Shown here: positions 26,726 to 35,369 of the stretch, one piece after another | Position numbering within the stretch: position 1 is the first letter of the stretch | How the letters are laid out: each line of letters begins with the position of its first letter | NCBI RefSeq assembly: GCF_001421565.1 | Contig: NZ_LMKQ01000001.1 | Location: 2,914,934 to 2,978,933 of the forward strand | Length of the DNA: 64,000 nucleotides | Direction of reading: 5' to 3' | Source: Agromyces sp. Leaf222 | GTDB taxonomy: Bacteria; Actinomycetota; Actinomycetes; Actinomycetales; Microbacteriaceae | Program-made: the position numbers and the translations under genes | Notes under the pieces: model-generated | Database searches by the model: none | Told to the model about the DNA's origin: nothing | The model's input: the letters and a program-made list of their open reading frames with translations, nothing else

Positions 26726-28936
26726 TCAGCGGTGGTCGTGCTCGCTCGCGTGCGATGCGCCGTGGCCGTTCGCACCGACCGGCATCGACTTCTGCATGAG
26801 CATGAGGAACTCGACGTTGGACTGGGTCTCCTTCAGGCGACCGAGCACCGCCTCGAGGGCCGGCTGCTGGTCGAGGCCCGCCAGGGCGCGACGCAGCTTC
26901 CAGGTGATCTTGACCTCGTCGGGCGAGAGCAGCATCTCTTCACGACGCGTCGACGACGCGTTGACGTCGACCGCCGGGAAGATGCGCTTGTCGGCGAGCT
27001 GGCGGCTCAGGCGCAGTTCGCTGTTGCCGGTGCCCTTGAACTCCTCGAAGATCACCTCGTCCATCTTGGAGCCGGTCTCGACGAGCGCGGTCGCGAGGAT
27101 CGTGAGGGATCCGCCGTTCTCGATGTTGCGCGCGGCGCCGAAGAAGCGCTTCGGGGGGTAGAGCGCCGAGGCGTCGACACCACCGGAGAGGATGCGGCCC
27201 GAGGTGGGTGCGGCCAGGTTGTAGGCGCGGCCCAGGCGGGTGATCGAGTCGAGCAGCACGACGACGTCGTGACCGAGCTCGACGAGGCGCTTGGCGCGCT
27301 CGATGGCGAGCTCGGCGACCGTCGTGTGGTCTTCGGCCGGACGGTCGAAGGTCGAGGCGATGACCTCGCCCTTGACGGTGCGCTGCATGTCGGTGACCTC
27401 TTCGGGGCGCTCGTCGACGAGCACGACCATGAGGTGGACCTCGGGGTTGTTGATCGAGATCGCGTTCGCGATCTGCTGCAGCACGATCGTCTTGCCCGCC
27501 TTCGGGGGCGCGACGATGAGGCCGCGCTGACCCTTGCCGATGGGGGCGACGAGGTCGATGATGCGCTGGGTGAGCTTGGTGGGCTCGGTCTCGAGGCGCA
27601 GGCGCTCCTGCGGGTAGAGCGGCGTCAGCTTCTGGAACTCGACGCGTGCGCCCGACTCCTCGATGGTCTGGCCGTTGACCGAGTCGGCCTTGACCAGCGC
27701 GTTGTACTTCTGGCGGCTGTTCGACTCGCCGTCGCGCGGCTGCTTGATCGAGCCGACGACCGCGTCGCCCTTGCGCAGGTTGTACTTCTTCACCTGGCCG
27801 AGCGAGACGTAGACGTCGCTCGGGCCGGGCAGGTAGCCGGTGGTGCGGACGAACGCGTAGTTGTCGAGCACGTCGAGAATGCCCGCGATCGGCACGAGCA
27901 CGTCGTCGTCGAGGATCTCGGGCTCGAGCTCGTCGCCGCCGGTCTGGCCGCGACGCTTGCGGTCGCGGTAACGGTTGCGACGGCCCCCGTCGGCGTCGAG
28001 CGGAAGCTGCGGGTCGCCGCCGCCGCGGTTCTGCTGGCCCTGCTGGCGGTTCTCGCCCTGCTTGGGCTCGGCGTCGCCACCCTGGCGCTCCTGACGCTCG
28101 CGCGGCTGACGGCCGCCCTGCTCGTCGCCCTTGCGTGCATCGGCGTTGCCGCCGTTGCCGCCCTGCGCGTTGCCGTTCTGGGCGTCCTGGGCGTTCTTCG
28201 CGCTCTGACGGCCCTGGGTCTCTGCGCCCTTCTGGCCGTCGTCGGTCGTGCGCTCTGCGCGCTCGCGCTCTCCGCCACGGCGGCCGCGGTTGCGGCTGCG
28301 GCCCTGGCGGGGCTGCTCGGCGGGCTGCTCGCCCTCGGTCTCGGCCTGGGGCGCACGGCCGGCTTCGCCGGTCGCCGCGGCGAGCTCCTCGCGCACGGCG
28401 GCGCGAGCGGCCTCACGGGCCTCGTCGGTGTCGGTGCCGGATGCCGCGGGCACGAGGTCGACGCCCGAGGCGCCGGCGTTCGCGTGCTGGGCAGCCGCGG
28501 TCGTCGCGCTGGTCGCGCGGCGGGGCTGACGTGCCTGACGGGTGCGCGCCGGTGCGGCGGGGGCCTCGGCCTCGGCCTCGGCGGCAGGCGCTTCGGCGGG
28601 GGCGTCGAAGACGGCCGGCGCTTCGGGCGCTTCGGTCGAGACGACGGGCTCGGATGCGGCGGGAGCCTCGGCGACGGTGGGCGCCGCGTCGACGGCCGGT
28701 GCCTGCTCGGCCGCGGGAGCCTCGACCGGAGCGTCGACGGCCTCGGCCGCGTCGGCCTCGGGGGCCTCGCCCACCTGGTGGGCGGAGATCAGGTCCACGA
28801 GGTCGCCCTTGCGCCGCTTGGAGGCGCCGGCGATGCCGAGCGAGGACGCGAGCTCCTGGAGCTCTGCGACCTTCAGCGTGGAGAGTCGGGTGCGGTTCGC
28901 CGCGCTCAGTTCAGCGTGGTCGGTTGCGTTGGTCAC
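26726..28936 (-). CDS. rho: transcription termination factor Rho with actinobacterial N-terminal insert
   Basis: 736 residues. The N-terminal helical SAP-like part (about 10-52) and the RNA-binding cold-shock domain (around 340-420, with [20 protein letters not shown]) are separated by about 280 residues rich in Ala, Glu, Arg, Asn and Gly. The hexameric ATPase core follows: P-loop [15 protein letters not shown], the Walker B/R-loop region [16 protein letters not shown] and [18 protein letters not shown]. High-GC Rho inserts of this kind extend RNA binding and reduce bicyclomycin sensitivity in some species. The first gene of the rho-prfA pair. Confidence 0.97.
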   Translation of the reverse strand: MTNATDHAELSAANRTRLSTLKVAELQELASSLGIAGASKRRKGDLVDLISAHQVGEAPEADAAEAVDAPVEAPAAEQAPAVDAAPTVAEAPAASEPVVSTEAPEAPAVFDAPAEAPAAEAEAEAPAAPARTRQARQPRRATSATTAAAQHANAGASGVDLVPAASGTDTDEAREAARAAVREELAAATGEAGRAPQAETEGEQPAEQPRQGRSRNRGRRGGERERAERTTDDGQKGAETQGRQSAKNAQDAQNGNAQGGNGGNADARKGDEQGGRQPRERQERQGGDAEPKQGENRQQGQQNRGGGDPQLPLDADGGRRNRYRDRKRRGQTGGDELEPEILDDDVLVPIAGILDVLDNYAFVRTTGYLPGPSDVYVSLGQVKKYNLRKGDAVVGSIKQPRDGESNSRQKYNALVKADSVNGQTIEESGARVEFQKLTPLYPQERLRLETEPTKLTQRIIDLVAPIGKGQRGLIVAPPKAGKTIVLQQIANAISINNPEVHLMVVLVDERPEEVTDMQRTVKGEVIASTFDRPAEDHTTVAELAIERAKRLVELGHDVVVLLDSITRLGRAYNLAAPTSGRILSGGVDASALYPPKRFFGAARNIENGGSLTILATALVETGSKMDEVIFEEFKGTGNSELRLSRQLADKRIFPAVDVNASSTRREEMLLSPDEVKITWKLRRALAGLDQQPALEAVLGRLKETQSNVEFLMLMQKSMPVGANGHGASHASEHDHR

Positions 28937-29194
28937 TGGGTATGTTCCTTTCCCCTGGCCGCAAGAGCTGCAGGCCCAGAAGAGCTGGTCGCTGACACGT
29001 CAGAGGTCATGCGCGGAGGCGCAGACGTGCGCGAGCGAGAAAAGCAATGATTGCCGGGAATTGCACGATGCGACGTTGAACGCGAACAGTGCGTCGCTCG
29101 TCGGGTGCGCTCTCATGATATCACCAGACGAGCGATGCACCGATTCGTGACGCGCCCTGTGCAGAACGAAACGGAGAACGGGCTCCCGCTCGCG
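28937..29194 (-). promoter_or_regulatory. rho: rho leader and promoter region
   Basis: 258 bases with no gene between thrB and rho. A TGATATCAT element (complement of 29115-29123) is a good extended -10 (TGN-TATCAT); no convincing -35 is seen. It would give a leader of about 170 bases, consistent with the rho autoregulation known elsewhere. The leader has an AGGAACATACCC-type ribosome site close to the rho start. No riboswitch fold was recognised. Confidence 0.5.
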
Positions 29195-30154
29195 TCAGTC
29201 GGCGACTGGCGTGACGGTCGCCCCGAGGAAGTCGACGGCGAGCGGCAGCGGCTGCCACGCGGTCTCGGCGGATTCCTCGACGAGGCGCACGGCCTCTGCG
29301 CGCGCACTCGGGTCGCTCGCGAGCACCAGGATCGACGGCCCGGCGCCCGAGACGACGGCCGGGTGGCCGGCGGCGCGGAGCACGCGGATGAGTCGATCGG
29401 TCTCGGGCATCGCCTGCGCCCGGTAGTTCTGGTGCAGCTTGTCTTCGGTGGCCTGCAGCAGCAGTTCGGGGCTCTGGATCAGCGCCGCGATGAGCAGGGC
29501 CGAACGCGACACGTTGAACACGGCGTCCTCGTGCGGCACCGACTCGGGCTGCAGCGAACGCGCGAGGGCGGTCGACATCTCGTGCTCGGGCACGAGCACG
29601 AGCGGCGAGACGCCGCGGTGCACGATGAGCTTCTTGTGACGGGGACCCTCGGGCGTGACCCAGGCGATCGTGAGCCCGCCGAAGAGCGCGGGCGCCACGT
29701 TGTCGGGGTGGCCCTCGAGCTCGGTCGCGATCTCGAGCAGGTCGTCGGCGCCGAGGTCGACGACGCCGGCGAGGAGCCCGGATGCCGCGACGACACCGGC
29801 GACGATCGCCGCACCCGAGGAGCCGAGGCCCCGGCCGTGCGGGATGCTGTTGTGCGCGACGAGGCGGATCGACGGCATGTCGACGCCCGCGTGCGCGAAG
29901 GTGTGCGCAATGGCCCGCACGACGAGGTGCGTCTCGTCGAGCGGCACCTCGCCCTCGCCGACGCCGTGCACCTCGATCTCGTGGGTCGGGCCGTTCGTGA
30001 CCCCGACCTCGAGCTCGTCGTAGCGCGCGAGCGCGAGTCCGAGCGTGTCGAAGCCCGGCCCGAGGTTCGCGCTCGTCGCGGGAACCTTGACGTGCACGCG
30101 ACGACCGACGAGGTCGACCGGGCCTGCGCTCGTCGCGGGCGCGGACGTGCTCAT
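29195..30154 (-). CDS. thrB: homoserine kinase
   Basis: 319 residues, GHMP kinase family. It phosphorylates homoserine with ATP as the fourth step of threonine synthesis. Motifs: VPATSANLGPGFDTLGLALA (motif 1), the ATP-binding PHGRGLGSSGAAIVAG (motif 2) and VVSGAGPSILVLA (motif 3). The ATG overlaps the thrC stop by four bases (ATGA). Last gene of lysA-hom-thrC-thrB. Confidence 0.97.
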   Translation of the reverse strand: MSTSAPATSAGPVDLVGRRVHVKVPATSANLGPGFDTLGLALARYDELEVGVTNGPTHEIEVHGVGEGEVPLDETHLVVRAIAHTFAHAGVDMPSIRLVAHNSIPHGRGLGSSGAAIVAGVVAASGLLAGVVDLGADDLLEIATELEGHPDNVAPALFGGLTIAWVTPEGPRHKKLIVHRGVSPLVLVPEHEMSTALARSLQPESVPHEDAVFNVSRSALLIAALIQSPELLLQATEDKLHQNYRAQAMPETDRLIRVLRAAGHPAVVSGAGPSILVLASDPSARAEAVRLVEESAETAWQPLPLAVDFLGATVTPVAD

Positions 30155-31248
30155 GAGGTGAGTCCGAGCACCGCGGCGATCTGGGCGGTGTCGACCGGGA
30201 CGATCGTGGGCTGCACGTCGGAGCCGTCGGCCGTGCGGAGGGCCCACTGGGGGTCCTTCAGCCCGTGGCCGGTCACCGTGAGCACGACGCGGGCTCCGGC
30301 GGGGATGACGCCGGCCTCCGAGCGCTCGAGCAGGCCGGCGACCGAGATCGCCGACGCGGGCTCGACGAAGATGCCGACCTCCGCCGAGAGGATGCGCTGC
30401 GCCTCGAGGATCTTGTCGTCGTCGATGGCGCCGAAGTAGCCGTCGGTCTCGTCGCGCGCCGCGAGGGCGAGCTCCCACGAGGCCGGGTTGCCGATGCGGA
30501 TCGCGCTCGCGATGGTCTCGGGGTTCTTCACCGGCTCGCCGCGGACGATCGGGGCGGAGCCCGAGGCCTGGAAGCCGAACATGCGCGGCATGCGCGTGGA
30601 GTTGCCCGCGGCGAGGTCCTCGCGGTAGCCGCGCGTGTACGCGGTGTAGTTGCCCGCGTTGCCGACCGGGATGAAGTGGAAGTCGGGGGCGTCGCCATGC
30701 GCCTCGACGATCTCGAACGCGGCGGTCTTCTGGCCCTCGATGCGGTCGTTGTTGACCGAGTTCACGAGGTGCACCGCATAGTTCTCGGCGAGGTCGCGGG
30801 CGATGTCGAGGCAGTCGTCGAAGTTGCCCTGCACCTGCAGGAGCTCTCCGTTGTGCGCGATGGCCTGGCTGAGCTTGCCCATCGCGATCTTGCCCTCTGG
30901 CACGAGCACGGCGGCCTTGATGCCGGCGTGCGTCGCGTAGGCGGCCGCCGAGGCCGACGTGTTGCCCGTCGAGGCGCAGATGACGACCTTCGCGCCGTGC
31001 TCGACGGCCTTCGTGACGGCCATGGTCATGCCGCGGTCCTTGAAGGAGCCGGTCGGGTTCATGCCCTCGTACTTGACCCACACGTCGGCGCCAGTGCGGC
31101 GCGACAGCGCCGGTGCGGGCAGGAGCGGCGTGCCGCCCTCGCCGAGGGTGACGACCGGCGTGGCATCCGTGACGTCGAGACGATCGGCGTACTCGCGGAT
31201 GACGCCTCGCCACTGGCGGGACGTGGCCTTGGGGCTGGGCTGGTTCAC
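30151..31248 (-). CDS. thrC: threonine synthase
   Basis: 365 residues, the short (type II PLP fold) actinobacterial form. It converts O-phosphohomoserine to threonine. PLP lysine is in NPTGSFKDRGMTMA; the ASTGNTSASAAAYA loop and PVGNAGNYTAY phosphate site follow. GTG start 31248 overlaps the hom TGA (GTGA). The start is supported by the conserved RGVIREYADRL beginning a few residues in. Confidence 0.97.
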   Translation of the reverse strand: MNQPSPKATSRQWRGVIREYADRLDVTDATPVVTLGEGGTPLLPAPALSRRTGADVWVKYEGMNPTGSFKDRGMTMAVTKAVEHGAKVVICASTGNTSASAAAYATHAGIKAAVLVPEGKIAMGKLSQAIAHNGELLQVQGNFDDCLDIARDLAENYAVHLVNSVNNDRIEGQKTAAFEIVEAHGDAPDFHFIPVGNAGNYTAYTRGYREDLAAGNSTRMPRMFGFQASGSAPIVRGEPVKNPETIASAIRIGNPASWELALAARDETDGYFGAIDDDKILEAQRILSAEVGIFVEPASAISVAGLLERSEAGVIPAGARVVLTVTGHGLKDPQWALRTADGSDVQPTIVPVDTAQIAAVLGLTS

Positions 31249-32555
31249 AGTGTTCCTTCGACTCGGAGGACGGACGCGACGGATGCGACGACGGGATTCT
31301 CGGCGAGGGAGGTGACGGTCTCGGCGAGCGCGGACTCCGTCGCCTCGTGCGTCCCGATCACCAGCGTAGCCCGCTCGGAGCCACTGCTCACCGTCTGCTG
31401 GAGCTGCTCGACGGAGACGCCGTGCTCGCTGAAGACGTGCGCGATGCGCTCGAGCACGCCGGGCTCGTCGACGACCTCGAGCGTGATCGCGTAGCGCGTG
31501 GTGATGCGGCCGATGTCGAACATCGGCAGCGCGGCGTGGGTGGACTCGGCCATGCCGGGGCCGCCGATGACGTGGCGTCGGGCGATGGCCACGAGGTCGC
31601 CGAGCACGGCCGAGGCGGTCTGCACTCCCCCGGCGCCGGCGCCGTAGAACATCAGCGGGCCGGCGGCGGATGCCTCGACGAAGACGGCGTTGTTCGCCCC
31701 GCGCACCGAGGCGAGCGGGTGCTCGCGCGGCACGAGGGCCGGGTACACGCGGGCGGAGACGCCCTCTTCGCCGGTCTCGGCGTCGACGAGGCGCTCGCAG
31801 ATCGCGAGGAGCTTCACGACGAAGCCGGCGCGGCGGGCCGAGTCGACCTGCGCGGCGCTCACCTCGGTGATGCCCTCGCGGTGCACGGCCTCGACGGGCA
31901 CGTTGGTGTGGAACGCGATGCTCGCGAGGATCGCGGCCTTCTGCGCGGCGTCGTAGCCGCCGATGTCGGCCGTCGGGTCGGCTTCGGCGTACCCGAGCTC
32001 GGTCGCGGTGGCCAGGGCGTCCTCGAGGGAGGCGCCCGTGGTGTCCATGCGGTCGAGGATGAAGTTCGTGGTGCCGTTCACGATGCCGAGGATGCGCTCG
32101 ACCCGGTCGCCGGCGAGGCTCTCGCGGAGCGGACGCAGGATCGGGATGGCTCCGCCGACCGCGGCCTCGTAGGAGAGCTGGGCGCCGACCTGCTCGGCTG
32201 CGGCGTAGAGCTCGGGGCCGTGCGTCGCGAGCAGGGCCTTGTTGCCGGTGACGACGTCGGCACCGGAGGCGATGGCCTTCAGCACGAGCGTGCGAGCGGG
32301 CTCGAGGCCGCCCATGAGCTCGATGACGATGTCGGAGCCGAGGATCAGGGCGTCGGCGTCGGTCGTGAGCAGCTCGCGCGGCAGGTCGACGTCGCGCTTG
32401 GCCTCGAGGTCGCGCACCGCGACGCCGACGAGCTCGATGCGCGCGCCGATGCGCTGGGCGAGCTCGTCGCCGTGCTCGAGCAGGAGCCGGGCGACCTGGG
32501 AGCCGACGGAGCCGGCTCCGAGCAGGCCGACCCGGATGGAGCGGTACTCGATCAT
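31245..32555 (-). CDS. hom: homoserine dehydrogenase
   Basis: 436 residues. NAD(P)-dependent reduction of aspartate semialdehyde to homoserine. N-terminal Rossmann VGLLGAGSVGSQVARLL; catalytic-domain segments GGAIPILRPLRESLAGD, VNGTTNFILDRM and EADPTADIGGYDAAQKAAIL; a C-terminal ACT domain (about 355-430, including EHGVSVEQLQQT) for threonine feedback. This enzyme feeds both threonine (thrC, thrB next door) and methionine (metX, metY at 60 kb). Overlaps lysA by four bases. Confidence 0.97.
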   Translation of the reverse strand: MIEYRSIRVGLLGAGSVGSQVARLLLEHGDELAQRIGARIELVGVAVRDLEAKRDVDLPRELLTTDADALILGSDIVIELMGGLEPARTLVLKAIASGADVVTGNKALLATHGPELYAAAEQVGAQLSYEAAVGGAIPILRPLRESLAGDRVERILGIVNGTTNFILDRMDTTGASLEDALATATELGYAEADPTADIGGYDAAQKAAILASIAFHTNVPVEAVHREGITEVSAAQVDSARRAGFVVKLLAICERLVDAETGEEGVSARVYPALVPREHPLASVRGANNAVFVEASAAGPLMFYGAGAGGVQTASAVLGDLVAIARRHVIGGPGMAESTHAALPMFDIGRITTRYAITLEVVDEPGVLERIAHVFSEHGVSVEQLQQTVSSGSERATLVIGTHEATESALAETVTSLAENPVVASVASVLRVEGTL

Positions 32556-33976
32556 GCGGTGGTTCCTCCGGTGGAGTTCGGTGCGGGATGCGGCGTTGCG
32601 AGCCCCGCGTCACGTGCGAGCAGGTCGTCGACCGTCTCGCCGCGCACGATCACGCGAGCCGCGCCGTCGCGCACGGCGACGACCGGCGGACGCGGCACGT
32701 GGTTGTAGTTGTTCGAGAGCGACCAGCAGTATGCGCCGGTGGCCGCGACGGCGACGAGGTCGCCGGGTGCGACGTCGTGCGGCAGGTAGTCGGCGTCGAC
32801 GACGATGTCGCCGGATTCGCAGTGCTTGCCGGCGACGCGCACGAGGGCGGGCGGCTCGTCGGACACGCGGCCCGCGAGCCGCACGGTGTAGTCGGCGCCG
32901 TAGAGGGCGGTGCGGGCGTTGTCGCTCATGCCGCCGTCGACCGACACGTAGTGGCGCCATCCGCCCTCGATGGGCACGGGCTTGACGGTGCCGACGGTGT
33001 AGAGCGTGATGCCGGCGGGGCCGATGATCGACCGGCCGGGCTCGAAGGCGAGCTTCGGCACCGGCACCCCGTGGTCGCGGCAGGCGCGTGCCACGGCATC
33101 GGCGATGCCCTGGGCGATCTGCTCGATCGGCGTCGGGTCGTCGGCCGACGTGTAGGCGATGCCGAACCCGCCGCCGAGGTTGAGCTCTGGCAGCGGCGAG
33201 ATGCGGGCGAGCTCGGCGTGTGCAGCGAGGAGGCGTTCGGCCGACTCGGCGAAGCCCGCCGAGTCGAAGATCTGCGACCCGATGTGGCAGTGCAGGCCGA
33301 GGAAGTCGAGGGAGGCAGAGGAGCGGATACGGGTGCCGAGTTCGACCGCCCGGTCGAGCGAGACGCCGAACTTCTGGTCTTCGTGGGCCGTGGCCAGGAA
33401 CTCGTGGGTCGAGGCGTGCACGCCGCTGTTGACGCGCAGGCGCACGCGCTGCACGCGACCGGCACGCGCCGCGGCATCGGCCACGCGCTCGATCTCGATC
33501 TCGGAGTCGAGGATGATCGCGCCGACGCCGACGCCGACCGCCCGCTCGATCTCGGCGGCCGACTTGTTGTTGCCGTGGAACCCGATGCGCGCGGGGTCGG
33601 CGCCCGCGGCGAGCGCGACCGCGAGCTCGCCGCCGCTGCACACGTCGACCGACAGGCCCTCGCCGGTGACCCAGCGCACGATCTCGCTCGAGAGGAACGC
33701 CTTGCCCGCGTAGTAGACGGAGACGTTCGTGCCGACGGATGCCGCGGCGGACTCGAATGCGGCGCGCAGGCGCCTGGCACGGGACCTGGCGTCGCCCTCG
33801 TCGACGACGTAGAGCGGCGTGCCGTAGGTCGCGACGAGCGTCTCGGCGTCGACGCCGCCGATGACGAGGCGGCCGGCGTCGTCGCGATGCGCACCGATCG
33901 GCCAGACCTGCTCGGCGAGCGCGTTCGCATCGGCGGGCGCATGCAGCCATCCGGGAGCTGCGGTGGTCGTTGCCAC
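32552..33976 (-). CDS. lysA: diaminopimelate decarboxylase
   Basis: 474 residues, alanine-racemase-fold PLP enzyme making lysine from meso-DAP. PLP lysine in SVYYAGKAFLSSEI, phosphate-binding GGGFGIAY, and the catalytic cysteine in KHCESGD. The GTG start at 33976 has GAAGG seven bases upstream. The frame is open further upstream but contains no conserved sequence. Heads the lysA-hom-thrC-thrB operon, which groups lysine and threonine branches of the aspartate pathway. DAP is also a peptidoglycan residue in many actinobacteria. Confidence 0.97.
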   Translation of the reverse strand: MATTTAAPGWLHAPADANALAEQVWPIGAHRDDAGRLVIGGVDAETLVATYGTPLYVVDEGDARSRARRLRAAFESAAASVGTNVSVYYAGKAFLSSEIVRWVTGEGLSVDVCSGGELAVALAAGADPARIGFHGNNKSAAEIERAVGVGVGAIILDSEIEIERVADAAARAGRVQRVRLRVNSGVHASTHEFLATAHEDQKFGVSLDRAVELGTRIRSSASLDFLGLHCHIGSQIFDSAGFAESAERLLAAHAELARISPLPELNLGGGFGIAYTSADDPTPIEQIAQGIADAVARACRDHGVPVPKLAFEPGRSIIGPAGITLYTVGTVKPVPIEGGWRHYVSVDGGMSDNARTALYGADYTVRLAGRVSDEPPALVRVAGKHCESGDIVVDADYLPHDVAPGDLVAVAATGAYCWSLSNNYNHVPRPPVVAVRDGAARVIVRGETVDDLLARDAGLATPHPAPNSTGGTTA

Positions 33977-34208
33977 GGGGAAACCTTCGGGGACGTGATG
34001 GATCGTGAACCTCGCTCGAGGCGAGCGAACCCGGATCGATTCGGCGAAGCCTGCTGCGAACCGCCCTTGTGGGGTGGCCTCCCGGGAGTCTACCGAGTGC
34101 TCAGGCAGCGGCCGAATCCGTGACGCCGCGTGCACGCCCGGCGTGCGCCGGCCGTGCGGGGGCGGTGCGCGGCCGCCTCGCGGGCGGCCCCGCCGGGCGC
34201 GCGGCCGG

Positions 34209-35324
34209 TCAGTCGCAGGTGCCGAGCACCTGCAGGGCATCCTCGCTGAACGCGAGATCGCTCGCCTGGAACGTGACCGTGGCGACGCCGGGCTCGAGCT
34301 GGATGCCGTCGACCTCCGCACCCTCGGGGAGGTACTTCGCGACGCACACGTCGAGCGGCGAGCGGAGCAGGTTCGGCATGTTGTCGAGCGCGAGCTTGCG
34401 GTCGCCGGTGCCGAGCTCGACGCCGACCGGCGTGAGCACGACGGAGGTGCCGGCGGCCTCGACCTCGGCCGTGACCGAGTAGGCGATCGAGAGGCCGAGC
34501 ACGTCGAACTGGCCCTTGTAGCCGACGGTGCCGTCGCCGATCACGATCTCGCCGTCGACGCCCGGCACGTCGACGAGCGCGTTGAGGGATGCCTGGTCGG
34601 CGGTCACCTCGCCCTCGACGAAGTCGATCGTGCCGCCCTCGCGCACCGGCACGCCGTGCGCGATGACGTGCACGTCGACCGGGTTGCCGTCGATCGTCAG
34701 CTCGGGTGCGTCGGCCGTGATCTGGGCGAGGGAGCCCGTGAGCAACTGGGCGAGCACCGAGAATCCGCCGATCTGCACGTCGACGTCACCCTCGACCCCC
34801 TCTGGCAGGGAGGACTGCGCCTCGTCGGCGATGCCCTGCTCGATCGCCGAGCGCGTCAGCAGGTCGGCGACCACGAGCACCGCGGCGACCACGAGCACGA
34901 TCACGCCGGCGATGATCCAGCGGCGACCGGTGCGGCGGCGGGCCGGGTCGACCGGCTTCGTCCCGGCCGGCGCGGTTCCGACCGGCGCGGTTCCTGCGAC
35001 GGACGCGGCGCCTGTAGCGGGCGCGGCTCCTGCGGCAGTGGCGCCGGCGACGGTCGCGCTCGCAGGGGCGACGCCGTCGGGGATCACCTCGGTCGGCTGG
35101 TGGTCGGCCGACAGCGGCTCGAGCACGGCGGTGGGCGCCAGTTCGTCGTCGGGCGTCACAGCCTCATCGGGCGTCACGGCCTCGTCGGGCGTCACGGCCT
35201 CATCGGGCGTCACGGCATCGTCGCGCACAGCGCTCTCGGACGCCGCGCCCGGCGGAACCGCCTCGTCTGGCTCACGGCCGCCAGCGGCATCCGTCTCGTC
35301 CGAACCGTCGCGGGGTGTGCTCAT
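34209..35324 (-). CDS. DUF2993 (LmeA-type) phospholipid-binding protein with repeat-bearing N terminus
   Basis: 371 residues. Residues 1-135 are cytosolic, Pro/Ala/Asp-rich and probably disordered. They contain a fourfold AVTPDE repeat (37-60) and GTAPVGTAPAGT. One membrane anchor follows (136-156, WIIAGVIVLVVAAVLVV), then a periplasm-side DUF2993 domain (165-371) with SLPEGVEGDVDVQIGGFSVL, and a pair of cysteines near the end. LmeA-type members bind phosphoinositide-like lipids for lipomannan elongation in mycobacteria; a cell-envelope lipid role is inferred. Downstream of argS on the same strand, 45 bases apart. A weak GC-rich hairpin (34171-34189) follows its stop. Confidence 0.88.
   Translation of the reverse strand: MSTPRDGSDETDAAGGREPDEAVPPGAASESAVRDDAVTPDEAVTPDEAVTPDEAVTPDDELAPTAVLEPLSADHQPTEVIPDGVAPASATVAGATAAGAAPATGAASVAGTAPVGTAPAGTKPVDPARRRTGRRWIIAGVIVLVVAAVLVVADLLTRSAIEQGIADEAQSSLPEGVEGDVDVQIGGFSVLAQLLTGSLAQITADAPELTIDGNPVDVHVIAHGVPVREGGTIDFVEGEVTADQASLNALVDVPGVDGEIVIGDGTVGYKGQFDVLGLSIAYSVTAEVEAAGTSVVLTPVGVELGTGDRKLALDNMPNLLRSPLDVCVAKYLPEGAEVDGIQLEPGVATVTFQASDLAFSEDALQVLGTCD
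35143..35214. repeat. Four tandem 18-base coding repeats
   Basis: Three near-identical 18-base units at 35161-35178, 35179-35196 and 35197-35214, and a more diverged fourth at 35143-35160. The units differ at one position (CTCATC or CTCGTC). They encode the in-frame AVTPDE repeat in the cytosolic tail of the DUF2993 protein. Unit length is a multiple of three, so copy-number change would not break the frame. Confidence 0.9.
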
Positions 35325-35369
35325 CGGGGCCTCCGTGCTCGTCGTGCCGTGCGGTGCAGCGTATCGAAG

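Noticed and set aside
28937-29194. Riboswitch or attenuator in the rho leader
   Set aside because: No recognisable riboswitch core or alternating stem arrangement could be drawn with confidence.
33977-34321. Upstream extension of lysA to about 34321
   Set aside because: Sequence before the GTG is unconserved Arg/Pro-rich, and the GTG has its own ribosome site.
35143-35214. Tandem repeats considered as a CRISPR array
   Set aside because: Units are contiguous 18-mers without spacers and lie in frame in a coding region.
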